From the NCBI RefSeq assembly GCF_014170375.1, contig NZ_LZZW01000012.1, forward strand, positions 62,001-126,000: a DNA stretch of 64,000 bases, in the 5' to 3' direction. The notes under the pieces are model-generated. The model was not told the origin of the DNA. It saw only the letters and a program-made list of their open reading frames with translations, and did not search any database. The DNA comes from Variovorax sp. UMC13. GTDB taxonomy: Bacteria > Pseudomonadota > Gammaproteobacteria > Burkholderiales > Burkholderiaceae_C. A program made the position numbers and the translations under genes. The stretch's first letter is position 1. Each line of letters starts with the position of its first letter. Positions 39,378-47,724 of this stretch are shown here, piece after piece.

Positions 39378-40658
39378 TCAGTCCAGGCCGTCGAACTCCG
39401 CGTCGTCGGGCCCGATGTGGGCGGGCGAGCGCCAGCCGGCGTCGCGCATCGAGCGCGCCACCTGGTGCTCCACGCCCATCAGCACCGCGAACAGTGCCAT
39501 GCGCACCGGGATGCCGTTGTCGGTCTGGCGGAAGATCGCCAGCCGCGGGTCGTGGTTGAGGTCGATGCTCAGGTCGTTCGCGCCCGGACGGCCGTCGCGC
39601 GGCAGCGGGTGCATCAGGATGGTGTCGGGCTTGCAGACCCGGTCGACCAGCGCCTTGCAGACCTGGAACTCGGGCGTGTAGCCCTCGATCTCCTCGCCCG
39701 CGAAGCGCTCCTTCTGGATCCGCGTGGCATAGACCACGTCGGCGCCGCGCAGGCCTTCCTCGAGCGAGGGCGTCTGCTCGACCACATGGCCGTTGCGCGC
39801 CACCAGGTCCACCAGGTAGGCCGGCATCTCCAGCGAAGGCGGTGCGATCAGCGTGAACTTGAGCCCGCGGTACAGCGCCAGCAGCCGGATCAGCGAATGC
39901 ACGGTGCGGCCGTACTTGAGGTCGCCCACCATCGCCACGTGCGTGCCGTCGACCAGCTTGCCCATGCGCGAGAATTCGCGCTGGATGGTGTAGAGGTCGA
40001 GGATGGCCTGGCTCGGGTGCTCGCCCGGGCCGTCGCCGGCGTTGATGACCGGGATGTTGGTGGCGCGCGCGAACTCGGCCACCGAGCCCTGCTCGGGATG
40101 GCGCACCACCAGCGCATCGACGTAGCCGCTCATCACGCGGCTGGTGTCGTAGATCGATTCGCCCTTGGCCATCGAGGAGAAGGTGAAGCCGGTGGTGTCG
40201 CAGACCGTGCCGCCCAGCCGGCAGAAGGCCGCGCCGAAGCTCACGCGGGTGCGGGTGCTGGCCTCGAAGAACAGGCTGCCCAGCACCGCGCCCTCGAGCA
40301 CGCGCGAGACCTTTTGGCGCCGGGCGATGGGCTGCATCACGTCGGCCACCTGGAACAGGTCCTCGAGGCTGTCGCGGTTGAACTGCGCCACCGACAGCAG
40401 GTGCGGCCGGCCCTCGGCCGCCATGCGCTGGCCCAGCGGACGGGCGTCGGCGCCCGAGGCCGGCAGCGCCTCGCGCTGCAGGATCTCGGCGACGAACTTG
40501 CCCACCATCTCGGGCATGGCGCGCGATTCGCCGGAGTCGGCCGGCAGCAGCCAGGTGTCGAGGGCCCGGCGGCGCACGCCCAACCGTTCGGAAAAAGCGT
40601 CGCGGGTGAGGTTGAGGCGACGCATCGCGTCGCGGAGGATGTCTTGTTGCTGGCTCAT
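39378..40658 (-). CDS. pyrB: Aspartate carbamoyltransferase with N-terminal helix-turn-helix-like domain
   Basis: The 426-residue enzyme joins carbamoyl phosphate and aspartate in pyrimidine synthesis. The catalytic part (about 85-420) has the carbamoyl-phosphate motif FFEASTRTR (134-138), VMVGDLKYGRTVHSL-like sequence (MVGDLKYGRTVHS) and MHPLPRDGRP. It is longer than the usual 310 residues of PyrB because the first 65 or so form a separate helical domain (ILRDAMRRLNLTRDAFSERL, then VRRRALDTWLLP) resembling an XRE-type DNA-binding fold. ATG 40658 is the start that keeps this domain intact. No pyrI, pyrR or pyrC lies beside it. Confidence 0.93.
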   Translation of the reverse strand: MSQQQDILRDAMRRLNLTRDAFSERLGVRRRALDTWLLPADSGESRAMPEMVGKFVAEILQREALPASGADARPLGQRMAAEGRPHLLSVAQFNRDSLEDLFQVADVMQPIARRQKVSRVLEGAVLGSLFFEASTRTRVSFGAAFCRLGGTVCDTTGFTFSSMAKGESIYDTSRVMSGYVDALVVRHPEQGSVAEFARATNIPVINAGDGPGEHPSQAILDLYTIQREFSRMGKLVDGTHVAMVGDLKYGRTVHSLIRLLALYRGLKFTLIAPPSLEMPAYLVDLVARNGHVVEQTPSLEEGLRGADVVYATRIQKERFAGEEIEGYTPEFQVCKALVDRVCKPDTILMHPLPRDGRPGANDLSIDLNHDPRLAIFRQTDNGIPVRMALFAVLMGVEHQVARSMRDAGWRSPAHIGPDDAEFDGLD

Positions 40659-40735
40659 GGGCGCGAAATATACGCCTTGAGCCGCCACTTCACATCAACA
40701 TTTACGCATTGCGCACACTTTCGACTGCAATCAGC

Positions 40736-41767
40736 TCAGAGCTTGGGCACGCCGCCTTGCCATTGGGGCCAGTTCGCCACGATGTGGTCGACCACGCGGC
40801 TGCCGACCTTCTCGATGTTCTCCACCGTCTCGGCAAAGCCGCCGGCGGTCTCGCCCGGGGCCGGGTCCAGGTGCTGCAGCGTGGTTTCCTTCGGGTTGCC
40901 CTGGTCGAAGTTGACCGCGCCGCGCAGGCTCATCACGCGCTCGGTGCCGTGGGTGCGGTTGATCACCAGCGTGATCGCGGCCGCTTCCATCTCGGTGATC
41001 ACGTAGTCGTCGGCGCCGTAGAGCTTGGCGATGTACTGCGCCTGCCTCGACATGCCCGGGCCGTGGAAGAAGGTGTCGCCGGTCATGTGGGTGCCGGTGC
41101 CGACGAAGGGCGCGCGGCGGGCCGCGGCGTCGGGATAGCGCAGGCGGTAGGTGCGGGCGCTGTCCGAATCCTTGAGCGGCGTGTCGCCCGAGAGCTTCAT
41201 GGCCCAGCCGACCAGCGCCGGATTGAGCTGGAAGCGGCGGTAGTTCTCGTAGCCCTTGCGCGGCATGAAGGTCGGCTCGCCCGACTTGTTCTCCTCGGGC
41301 GCCCAGCGGTGGCCCAGGTCGTAATCGACCAGCCAGGTGGCCCAGTTGACCTCGCCGATGGTGCCGCGCGAAGGCGGCGTGCCGGCCACGCCCGAGATCA
41401 CGTAGTAGGCCTGCGAGAAGTCGAAGGCCGGGTTCAGCAGGATGGCCTGCATCGACGAGGAGGAATTGACCTTGCCCATGCCCAGCACCGCGCCGCAGAC
41501 GCCGTCGGCGTTGCAGTACACGGGCTGCAGCGCGCCGGGCACGGTGACCGGTTTGGCGTCCTTCCAGTAGCGCTCGTACCAGTGCTGGAACTCGCCCGCG
41601 CGGTCGCCCGTGTTCTGGCCGATCTCGAACATGGCGGCGACGAAGACCTTGACGCGGACCGGCGCCGCGGCGGCGGGGGTCGAGGGCGTGGAGGCGCAGC
41701 CGGCCGAGACGGCGGCGGCCAGCAGCAGCGCGGGCCAGCGCGCATGGGACAGGAAGGAGACGGACAT
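40736..41767 (-). CDS. Purine nucleoside permease-family lipoprotein
   Basis: This 343-residue protein belongs to the NUP family (PF06516), named after a fungal nucleoside permease but sharing the fold of purine nucleoside phosphorylases. It contains VKVFVAAMFEIGQNTGD, GAVLGMGKVNSSSSMQAIL, YVISGVAGTPP and ITEMEAAAITLVINR (nucleoside-binding Glu region). A lipobox (AAAVSAGC) predicts a lipid anchor. ATG 41767 gives the lipoprotein signal. Function in bacteria is unproven; nucleoside binding or cleavage in the periplasm is the likely role. Confidence 0.82.
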   Translation of the reverse strand: MSVSFLSHARWPALLLAAAVSAGCASTPSTPAAAAPVRVKVFVAAMFEIGQNTGDRAGEFQHWYERYWKDAKPVTVPGALQPVYCNADGVCGAVLGMGKVNSSSSMQAILLNPAFDFSQAYYVISGVAGTPPSRGTIGEVNWATWLVDYDLGHRWAPEENKSGEPTFMPRKGYENYRRFQLNPALVGWAMKLSGDTPLKDSDSARTYRLRYPDAAARRAPFVGTGTHMTGDTFFHGPGMSRQAQYIAKLYGADDYVITEMEAAAITLVINRTHGTERVMSLRGAVNFDQGNPKETTLQHLDPAPGETAGGFAETVENIEKVGSRVVDHIVANWPQWQGGVPKL

Positions 41768-41910
41768 GGTGGGGCTTTCGAAAGGAATCATGGAAGTCTA
41801 AAAGGTGACCGGGGAGAACGGGCAGGCCGCGCACCCGGCGCGTTTGCGGCGTCCTACAGCCGCCCATGGCAGCGGGCCGCATCGTGGGCCCACTCACCCA
41901 AGCACATCAC

Positions 41911-43119
41911 ATGCCTACCGCCGCTGCCTCCCTGCGCCCCACCCCGCTGGCCAATGGCCTGGTCTATGTGAACCCCGAGATGCCGGGCCTGCGGCGCGTC
42001 CGCCAGGGCGAGCACTTCCGCTTCAAGGACGCCAAGGGCCAGTGGGTGCGCGACGCCGACGAGATCGCCCGCATCCGCAGCCTGGCGATCCCGCCGGCCT
42101 ACACCGAGGTCTGGATCTGCCCGCTGCCCAACGGCCACCTGCAGGCCACCGGCCTCGACGCCCGCGGCCGCAAGCAGTACCGCTACCACCCCGACTGGCG
42201 CCTGCTCAAGGACGAGAGCAAGTTCGAGCGGCTCGAGGCCTTCGGCCGCGCGCTGCCCCGCATCCGCGCACGCGTGGCGCGCGACCTCGAGGGCGGGGCC
42301 CGCACCGCGCCCACGCGCGAGCGCGTTCTGGCCACGCTGGTGCGCCTGCTCGACACCACCTTCCTGCGCGTGGGCAACGAGGAGTACGCGGCCAGCAACG
42401 GCTCCTACGGCCTGACCACGCTGCGCAACAAGCACGCGGCGGTGCGCGGCAGCTCGCTCAAGCTGCGCTTTCGCGGCAAGAGCGGCGTGCAGCACGAGGC
42501 CGAGGTGGACGACCCGCGCGTGGCCAAAGTGGTGCGCGCCTGCCAGCAGCTGCCGGGCCAGGAGCTGTTCCAGTACGTGGATGCCGAGGGCGCGCCGCAC
42601 GGCCTGTCGTCGACCGACGTCAACGACTACCTGCGCGAGGCCGCCGGCGACAACTTCACGGCCAAGGATTTCCGCACCTGGCACGGCACGGTGCAGGCGC
42701 TGGAGCTGACGCGCCTGGCCTGCGACCGCAACGGCGACGAAACGGCGACGCCGGCGATGCGCTACAGCGCCAAGGAGATCGTGGCGGCGGTCGCGCGCCA
42801 GCTGGGCAACACGCCGGCCGTGTGCCGCAAGGCCTATGTGCATCCGGCCGTGCTCGCGCTCGGGGCCACGCTGGCGGCCGACGCGGGCACGATGAACGAG
42901 GTCTGGGAAAAGATCGCGGGCCAGGCCAGGAGCCGGCGCCGGCTCTATGCCGCCGAGGCGCGGCTGCTCGCCTTCCTGGTGGCGCATGCCCGCCGCACGG
43001 CGCGCGAAGCGAAGAAGGCCGCGGCCGCGCCGCGGCGAGCGCGCCGCGCCACGGCGCCGTTGGCTCAGGCGGCGGCGAGCGTCAGGCGGACCGCGTCGCG
43101 CTCGATGGCCAGCGCATAA
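41911..43119 (+). CDS. DNA topoisomerase IB
   Basis: The 402-residue viral/bacterial-type topoisomerase IB relaxes supercoils through a 3'-phosphotyrosine intermediate. The N-terminal domain (LVYVNPEMPGLRRVRQGEHF) precedes the catalytic domain, which has VRLLDTTFLRVGNEEY, GLTTLRNKH (Arg), KDFRTWHGTV (Arg/His) and nucleophile Tyr309 in CRKAYVHPAV. The C-terminal tail is Ala/Arg-rich and its last 55 nt overlap the convergent histidine kinase-like gene. ATG 41911 fits the family N-terminus. Confidence 0.93.
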   Translation: MPTAAASLRPTPLANGLVYVNPEMPGLRRVRQGEHFRFKDAKGQWVRDADEIARIRSLAIPPAYTEVWICPLPNGHLQATGLDARGRKQYRYHPDWRLLKDESKFERLEAFGRALPRIRARVARDLEGGARTAPTRERVLATLVRLLDTTFLRVGNEEYAASNGSYGLTTLRNKHAAVRGSSLKLRFRGKSGVQHEAEVDDPRVAKVVRACQQLPGQELFQYVDAEGAPHGLSSTDVNDYLREAAGDNFTAKDFRTWHGTVQALELTRLACDRNGDETATPAMRYSAKEIVAAVARQLGNTPAVCRKAYVHPAVLALGATLAADAGTMNEVWEKIAGQARSRRRLYAAEARLLAFLVAHARRTAREAKKAAAAPRRARRATAPLAQAAASVRRTASRSMASA

Positions 43120-43745
43120 CCGAGGTCATCGGCCAGGGACTGCAACGCGATCGCGTCGATGGCCAGCATGCGCGGCGCCCGGTGCGCACCCGCCATGGCG
43201 TCGGCCCCGTCGGCCTCGCCGGCCGTCACGCGCAGCCACAGCGCATCGTCCCCGTCGGCCGACACCGTGACCGTGCCGACGTCGGTCGGCGTGTCGTGCA
43301 GGTAGCCCAGCGCGCCGAGGAACAGGTAGCGCAGCGCGGCGCTCGACGGCCATTTGGGCGCGCCGTCGATCGGCGCCTGCAGCGCGCCATCGACCTGCAG
43401 GTGGATGCCCTGCAGCTCGAAGGCCGCGCGCATCAGCCCCACGCCCTGCGCCACCAAGGCGTGGCGGGTGATGCCTTCGTCGTCGATGGCGAGCTCCCAG
43501 TCGCGCAGCGAACGCACCGCGTTCACCAGTTCGGCGATCTGGCTGTCGATCAGCGTCACCCGTTGTTCGCAGACCACCGGATCGATGGCCGGCGCCGCCA
43601 CCTGGCGCCGCAGCATCAGCAGCCCCATGCGCATCACCGAGACCGGCCCGGTCATGTCGTGACGCAGCGCGGGCAGGGCCCGGATCAGCAGTTCATGGCG
43701 CACACCCGCAGCGATCCAGCTGCGCGCGCCCGGGGAGGCTTTCAT
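43065..43745 (-). CDS. Degenerate histidine kinase / histidine phosphotransferase-like protein
   Basis: This 226-residue cytoplasmic protein has a dimerisation and phospho-acceptor helix with LRHDMTGPVSVMRMGLLMLRR (His29-Asp30, the HD/HE type H-box) and a second helix. The following fold looks like a kinase ATPase domain but lacks the N-box Asn (LFLGALGYL in its place) and any glycine-rich G-box. It has no sensor or membrane part. This layout recalls histidine phosphotransferases such as ChpT, which pass phosphate without binding ATP. Its start overlaps the stop of the receiver gene by ATGA, so the pair is one unit. Confidence 0.7.
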   Translation of the reverse strand: MKASPGARSWIAAGVRHELLIRALPALRHDMTGPVSVMRMGLLMLRRQVAAPAIDPVVCEQRVTLIDSQIAELVNAVRSLRDWELAIDDEGITRHALVAQGVGLMRAAFELQGIHLQVDGALQAPIDGAPKWPSSAALRYLFLGALGYLHDTPTDVGTVTVSADGDDALWLRVTAGEADGADAMAGAHRAPRMLAIDAIALQSLADDLGYALAIERDAVRLTLAAA

Positions 43746-44104
43746 GAGGCCGGGGCGCTGCGGGCCAGTTCGAGGATGCGGTCGAGCGCATCGAAGTCGA
43801 TGGGCTTCTGCAGGTGGTGGTCGAACAGGCCGGCGTGGGCGCCCGTGGTCTCGTGCGAGGAGAGCCCGGTGACCGCGACCAGCAGCGGCGGTCTCGCGCG
43901 CTCGCGCAGCTGGCGAGCGACTTCGGTGCCCGGCAGGTCGGGCAGCGTGATGTCGATCAACGCAATGTCGAAGGACTCGTTGGCGCAGACCGCCAGCGCC
44001 TCGCGGGCCGTATAGGTGCAGCGGGCGCTGTGATCCTGCAGCGACAGCAGTTCCTGCAACAGGTCGGCAGCGGCCTCGTTGTCATCAACGATCAACACAT
44101 TCAC
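43742..44104 (-). CDS. Single-domain response regulator
   Basis: The 120-residue protein consists of a receiver domain only: VDDNEA acidic pocket, phospho-acceptor Asp51 in IALIDITLPDLPG, Thr79 in VAVTGLS and Lys100 in LQKPIDFD. There is no output domain, so it must act through protein contacts or as a phosphate relay with the adjacent phosphotransferase-like protein, which it overlaps by 4 nt. Targets are unknown. Confidence 0.88.
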   Translation of the reverse strand: MNVLIVDDNEAAADLLQELLSLQDHSARCTYTAREALAVCANESFDIALIDITLPDLPGTEVARQLRERARPPLLVAVTGLSSHETTGAHAGLFDHHLQKPIDFDALDRILELARSAPAS

Positions 44105-44170
44105 AAAAGTTTCCCGAGAAAAGGTTCCAGAGTATCGGCGTCGGGCGCGATCTCTTATGTAGGCGCAAGC

Positions 44171-45028
44171 CTACTGTCGCGCCGTGCGTGCGTTGAGCGG
44201 CAGCGCCTGCGGCCAGCTGGTGCGGAACGGGTTGATGTCCAGCCCGCCGCGCCGGGTGTAGCGCGCATAGACGGCGAGCTTGGTCGGCTGGCACCGTTCC
44301 CAGATGTCGCGGAACATGCGCTCGGCGCAGGGCTCGTGGAATTCGTTGTGGTTGCGGAAGCTCACGATGTAGGCCAGCAGCCCCGCCTGGTCGATGGCCG
44401 GGCCGCTGTAGCGGATCTGCACGCTGCCCCAGTCGGGCTGGCCCGTGACCAGGCAGTTGCTCTTGAGCAGCCGGCTGGTCAGCGTCTCGGTGACGGCCGG
44501 CTGGGTGGTGTCGCTCTTGAGCAGTTCGGGCGCGGGCTGGTAGTGGGTGCACTCGATGTCGAGGCGGTCCAGGTCCAGGCCGTCGAGCTCGTGCACCGGC
44601 TCGCGGTCGAACAGCTCGGGCGTCAGCAGCTTCACGCCGATGCCGCCGCTGCGCCCGCTGCCGCGCCAGGCCGCCTCGGCCAGGTCGGCGCGCAGCGTGT
44701 CGCGCACCGCCGCTGCATCGGCGAAGACGCTGTTGTTGAAGCTGTTGAGGTAGAGCTTGAAGGACTTGCTCTCGATGATGTGCGGCGTCTCGCAGGGCAC
44801 GGTGATGTGCGCGATCGCGACCTGCGGCTTGCCGCGCGGGTTGAGCCAGCTCAGTTCGAAGGCCGTCCAGAGGTCGGCGCCGAAGAAGGGCAGCGCGTCG
44901 TCGGCGATGCCCATGGCGGCGCGCTGGGTGGCGCGCGCGATGGGAAAGAGCAGCGTGGGGTCGTAGCGGTCGGCATAGGCCGAGCTGCGGCCCAGCTGGG
45001 ATTGTTCGGGGGTGTTGTCGAGGCTCAT
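44171..45028 (-). CDS. queF: NADPH-dependent 7-cyano-7-deazaguanine reductase
   Basis: This 285-residue enzyme reduces preQ0 to preQ1 for queuosine in tRNA. It is the long, YqcD-like E. coli form with two T-fold halves. It shows the NADPH motif [13 protein letters not shown], catalytic Cys192 in [14 protein letters not shown] and Asp199 in the same stretch, positions nearly equal to the E. coli enzyme. No other queuosine gene and no preQ1 riboswitch are visible next to it. It probably shares a transcript with the hydrolase gene upstream in the minus direction. Confidence 0.96.
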   Translation of the reverse strand: MSLDNTPEQSQLGRSSAYADRYDPTLLFPIARATQRAAMGIADDALPFFGADLWTAFELSWLNPRGKPQVAIAHITVPCETPHIIESKSFKLYLNSFNNSVFADAAAVRDTLRADLAEAAWRGSGRSGGIGVKLLTPELFDREPVHELDGLDLDRLDIECTHYQPAPELLKSDTTQPAVTETLTSRLLKSNCLVTGQPDWGSVQIRYSGPAIDQAGLLAYIVSFRNHNEFHEPCAERMFRDIWERCQPTKLAVYARYTRRGGLDINPFRTSWPQALPLNARTARQ

Positions 45029-45038
45029 GGGGTGTCTT

Positions 45039-45941
45039 TTAGGCGGATTGCGTTTCCTGCGAGGCCTGGAGGAAAGGAACCATGTGCGCGAGCAGGACTT
45101 CGGCCAGCCGCGGCGACAGGTCGTGGCCCATGCCGGGAATCGCGACGAACTGCGCGCCCGGGATGCGCCGCGCGGTGTCCTGGCCGCAGGCGAAGGGCAC
45201 CAGCGGATCGGCGTCGCCGTGGATCACCAGCGTGGGGCAGGCGATGCGCGCCAGCAGCCGCTCGCGCCCGCTGTCGGCGGCGACGGCCGTCATCTGGCGC
45301 ACCAGGCCGTGCGGGCGGTAGGCGCGGCGCAGCGCGCGGGTGAGGCGCGCGCGCAGCGCCGCGTCGTCGGGCGGATAGGCCGGGCCGGCGATCAGCCGCA
45401 CCAGCTGCATGCTGTGGTGCACGCGCGCCGCCTCGTCGCGCGCCAGCGGACGGCGCAGCGACAGCGCCATCACGTCGCGGCGCGGCCCGGGCAGGCCGCG
45501 CGCGCCGCTGGAGCTCATCAGGCTGACCAGGCTGGCGACGCGCCGCGGCGCGGTGGCGGCCATGCGCTGGGCGATCATGCCGCCCATCGAGGCGCCGATC
45601 ACGTGGGCCTGCTGCACGCCCAGCGCATCGAGCACGCCGATCGCGTCGTCGGCCATGTCCTGGAGGCCGTAGGCCGAGCGCACCGGCAGGCGCAGCTGGA
45701 AGCGCAGGCCCTGCCACAGCAGGTTGCCGGTGCCGGCGGCGTCGAAGTCCTGGCTCAGGCCGGCGTCGCGGTTGTCGTGGCGCAGCACGCGGAAGCCCGC
45801 GTCGACCAGCGCCTGCACGAAGTTGTCGGGCCAGGCGATCAGCTGCATGCCCAGGCCCATGATCAGCAGCACCACGGGGCGCTCGTCGCCGCCGCCGCTG
45901 TCCTCGACCTCGATGCCGATGCCGTTGGCGCGCACCCTCAT
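45039..45941 (-). CDS. Alpha/beta hydrolase
   Basis: The 300-residue cytoplasmic protein has an alpha/beta-hydrolase fold: [16 protein letters not shown] (oxyanion region), [14 protein letters not shown], nucleophile elbow [15 protein letters not shown], acid in [11 protein letters not shown] and His in [10 protein letters not shown]. Such proteins act on esters, lactones or C-C bonds; the exact substrate is unknown. ATG 45941 is preferred and lies 16 nt after the oxygenase stop codon, implying co-transcription. Confidence 0.85.
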   Translation of the reverse strand: MRVRANGIGIEVEDSGGGDERPVVLLIMGLGMQLIAWPDNFVQALVDAGFRVLRHDNRDAGLSQDFDAAGTGNLLWQGLRFQLRLPVRSAYGLQDMADDAIGVLDALGVQQAHVIGASMGGMIAQRMAATAPRRVASLVSLMSSSGARGLPGPRRDVMALSLRRPLARDEAARVHHSMQLVRLIAGPAYPPDDAALRARLTRALRRAYRPHGLVRQMTAVAADSGRERLLARIACPTLVIHGDADPLVPFACGQDTARRIPGAQFVAIPGMGHDLSPRLAEVLLAHMVPFLQASQETQSA

Positions 45942-45957
45942 GGCCGGGCCTTGCGAT

Positions 45958-46803
45958 TCATATGAACTCGCGCTCGCGCAGCCACTTGGTCGCAACCCAT
46001 TTCTCGCCTTCCAGCACCGGCGCGCCGCCGTGCAGCGTGCGGGTGTCGGGATGGGGCCGGTCGTAGCTGAAGAAGACGCCGGTGCCGCGCTTGGGCGCGA
46101 CCTCGAGCCCGACGTCGGGGAAGGTGGTGGCGCCGCCCTTGACCGGCTCCTGCAGGTACATCACGAGCGTGCCCACGCGCTGGCCGCCGCGCCGCAGGAT
46201 GGTCGGCGTGCCGGGCTCGCCCGGGTCGAAGTAGTCGTAGTGCGGCCGGTACTGGGCGCCGGGCCCGTAGCGCAGCACCTGCAAACCCTCGCCGAACACC
46301 AGCGGCCAGTTGAGCAGCGCGGCGATGCGCTGCTCGACGCGCGCCACGACCTCGGTCTCGCCGCGCTCGAAGAACATGCCGTCGCTGGTGCGGTCGACGT
46401 TGAGCACCTCGCCGCCGGTCTGGGTCTCGACGGTCAGCGAGCGGGCCAGGCGCTTGCGCGCGCTGGCGATCAGCGCCTCGCATTCCTCGTCGGCCAGCAG
46501 GTCGCCGAAGACCACCACCCGCGGATGGGCCAGCGTGTGCAGCACGTGCACCCGGCGGTCGCCGGCCTCGAGGTAGAGCGGCGAGCCTTCGAGGTCGGGC
46601 CCGGGCAGGGCGGCCGAGGCGGCGGTCACCGTCACCGGCGCGATCTCGGGCGCGCCGCGTTCGATCTCGGCCAGCGCGGCATCGGTGGCCGTGTCCTGCC
46701 AGCCGGCCATGCGCATCGAGGTGCGCAGCGCCGCGACGGAATGGCCGGCGGCCAGCTGGGCCACGACCCATTCGCGCAGTTCGGGGGTGACGGGTTGCGT
46801 CAT
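45958..46803 (-). CDS. 2-oxoglutarate/Fe(II)-dependent prolyl 4-hydroxylase-like oxygenase
   Basis: This 281-residue enzyme has an N-terminal helical segment (about 1-60) and a P4Hc domain. Its iron ligands are His188 and Asp190 in YRPHYDYFDPG and His258 in TLHGGAPV, and Lys268 in KWVATKW binds 2-oxoglutarate. LRYGPGAQYRP and GGATTFPDVGL are typical of bacterial prolyl 4-hydroxylases. The protein substrate is unknown; in other bacteria the homologue hydroxylates a translation factor. ATG 46803 gives a compact protein, 10 nt downstream of yaaA. Confidence 0.88.
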   Translation of the reverse strand: MTQPVTPELREWVVAQLAAGHSVAALRTSMRMAGWQDTATDAALAEIERGAPEIAPVTVTAASAALPGPDLEGSPLYLEAGDRRVHVLHTLAHPRVVVFGDLLADEECEALIASARKRLARSLTVETQTGGEVLNVDRTSDGMFFERGETEVVARVEQRIAALLNWPLVFGEGLQVLRYGPGAQYRPHYDYFDPGEPGTPTILRRGGQRVGTLVMYLQEPVKGGATTFPDVGLEVAPKRGTGVFFSYDRPHPDTRTLHGGAPVLEGEKWVATKWLREREFI

Positions 46804-46813
46804 CGCATCCTCC

Positions 46814-47596
46814 TCAGGTCTTTCGTCGGAACACCAGCCTTTCAGGCAGCGAGACCGCCGCGTCGAAGGCATACCCTTCCAGGTCGAATTTTTCCAGCGC
46901 CTTGGGCGTGGCCGCCTTGTGCAGCACGGCCCAGCGCGCCATCAGGCCGCGGGCCCGCTTGGCGTAGAAGCTCACGATCTTGTACTGATCGCCCTTGCCT
47001 TCCTGGAACACGCATTCCACCACGCGCGCCTTGAGCACCTTGCGATCGACCGACTTGAAGTATTCCTGCGACGCCAGGTTGATCACCACCGGCGTGCGGT
47101 CGGCCGCCAGCCGTTCGTTGAGGTGGGCCGCGATGCGCTCGCCCCAGAAGGCGTAGAGGTCCTTGCCATGGCGGTTGGCCAGCTGCGTGCCCATCTCCAG
47201 CCGGTAGGGCTGGAGCCGGTCGAGCGGACGCAGCACGCCGTAGAGGCCGCTGAGGATGCAGACGTGGTCCTGCGCCCAATCGAGCTGCCTGGCCGTCAGG
47301 GTCTTGGCATCGAGGCCGCCGTAGACATCGCCGTCGAAGGCCAGCGCGGCCTGGCGCGCGTTCTTCTCGGTGCCCCTGGTCGACCATGCGGCGTAGCGCG
47401 CGACGTTGAGCGCCGACAGCTTGTCCGACAGGTGCATCAGCTCGGCGACCTGCTGCGGCGATTGCTGGCGCAGCAGGCCGATCAGTTCGGCGGCCGGGCC
47501 GCGCGGGCCTTCGAACACGGGCTGGGTGGCGGGGAGACCTTCGGGGAGGGGGCTGTCGTAGTCGAGCGACTTGGCGGGCGAGAGCAGAAAAAGCAT
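46814..47596 (-). CDS. yaaA: Peroxide stress protein YaaA
   Basis: The 260-residue DUF328/UPF0246 protein begins [18 protein letters not shown] and has [38 protein letters not shown] and YAFWGERI, all characteristic of the family. In E. coli YaaA binds DNA and limits free iron during peroxide stress. It heads a minus-strand group with the oxygenase and hydrolase genes and is divergent from valS. Confidence 0.94.
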   Translation of the reverse strand: MLFLLSPAKSLDYDSPLPEGLPATQPVFEGPRGPAAELIGLLRQQSPQQVAELMHLSDKLSALNVARYAAWSTRGTEKNARQAALAFDGDVYGGLDAKTLTARQLDWAQDHVCILSGLYGVLRPLDRLQPYRLEMGTQLANRHGKDLYAFWGERIAAHLNERLAADRTPVVINLASQEYFKSVDRKVLKARVVECVFQEGKGDQYKIVSFYAKRARGLMARWAVLHKAATPKALEKFDLEGYAFDAAVSLPERLVFRRKT

Positions 47597-47724
47597 GGAC
47601 GGAATTATGGGCGCGGCCCGCGACCGGCCCGGGGCCGCGCCGGAGGGCCCGGGTAAAATTGCGGGCTTCCCCATCTTCTGTCAGCGACGGCCCCGATGAG
47701 GTGCCGCTCGCCATCCATCACGCC

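Noticed and set aside
44100-44175. Possible preQ1 riboswitch near queF
   Set aside because: This stretch is downstream of queF on its strand, and the short gap upstream of queF (45,029-45,038) is too small for a riboswitch.
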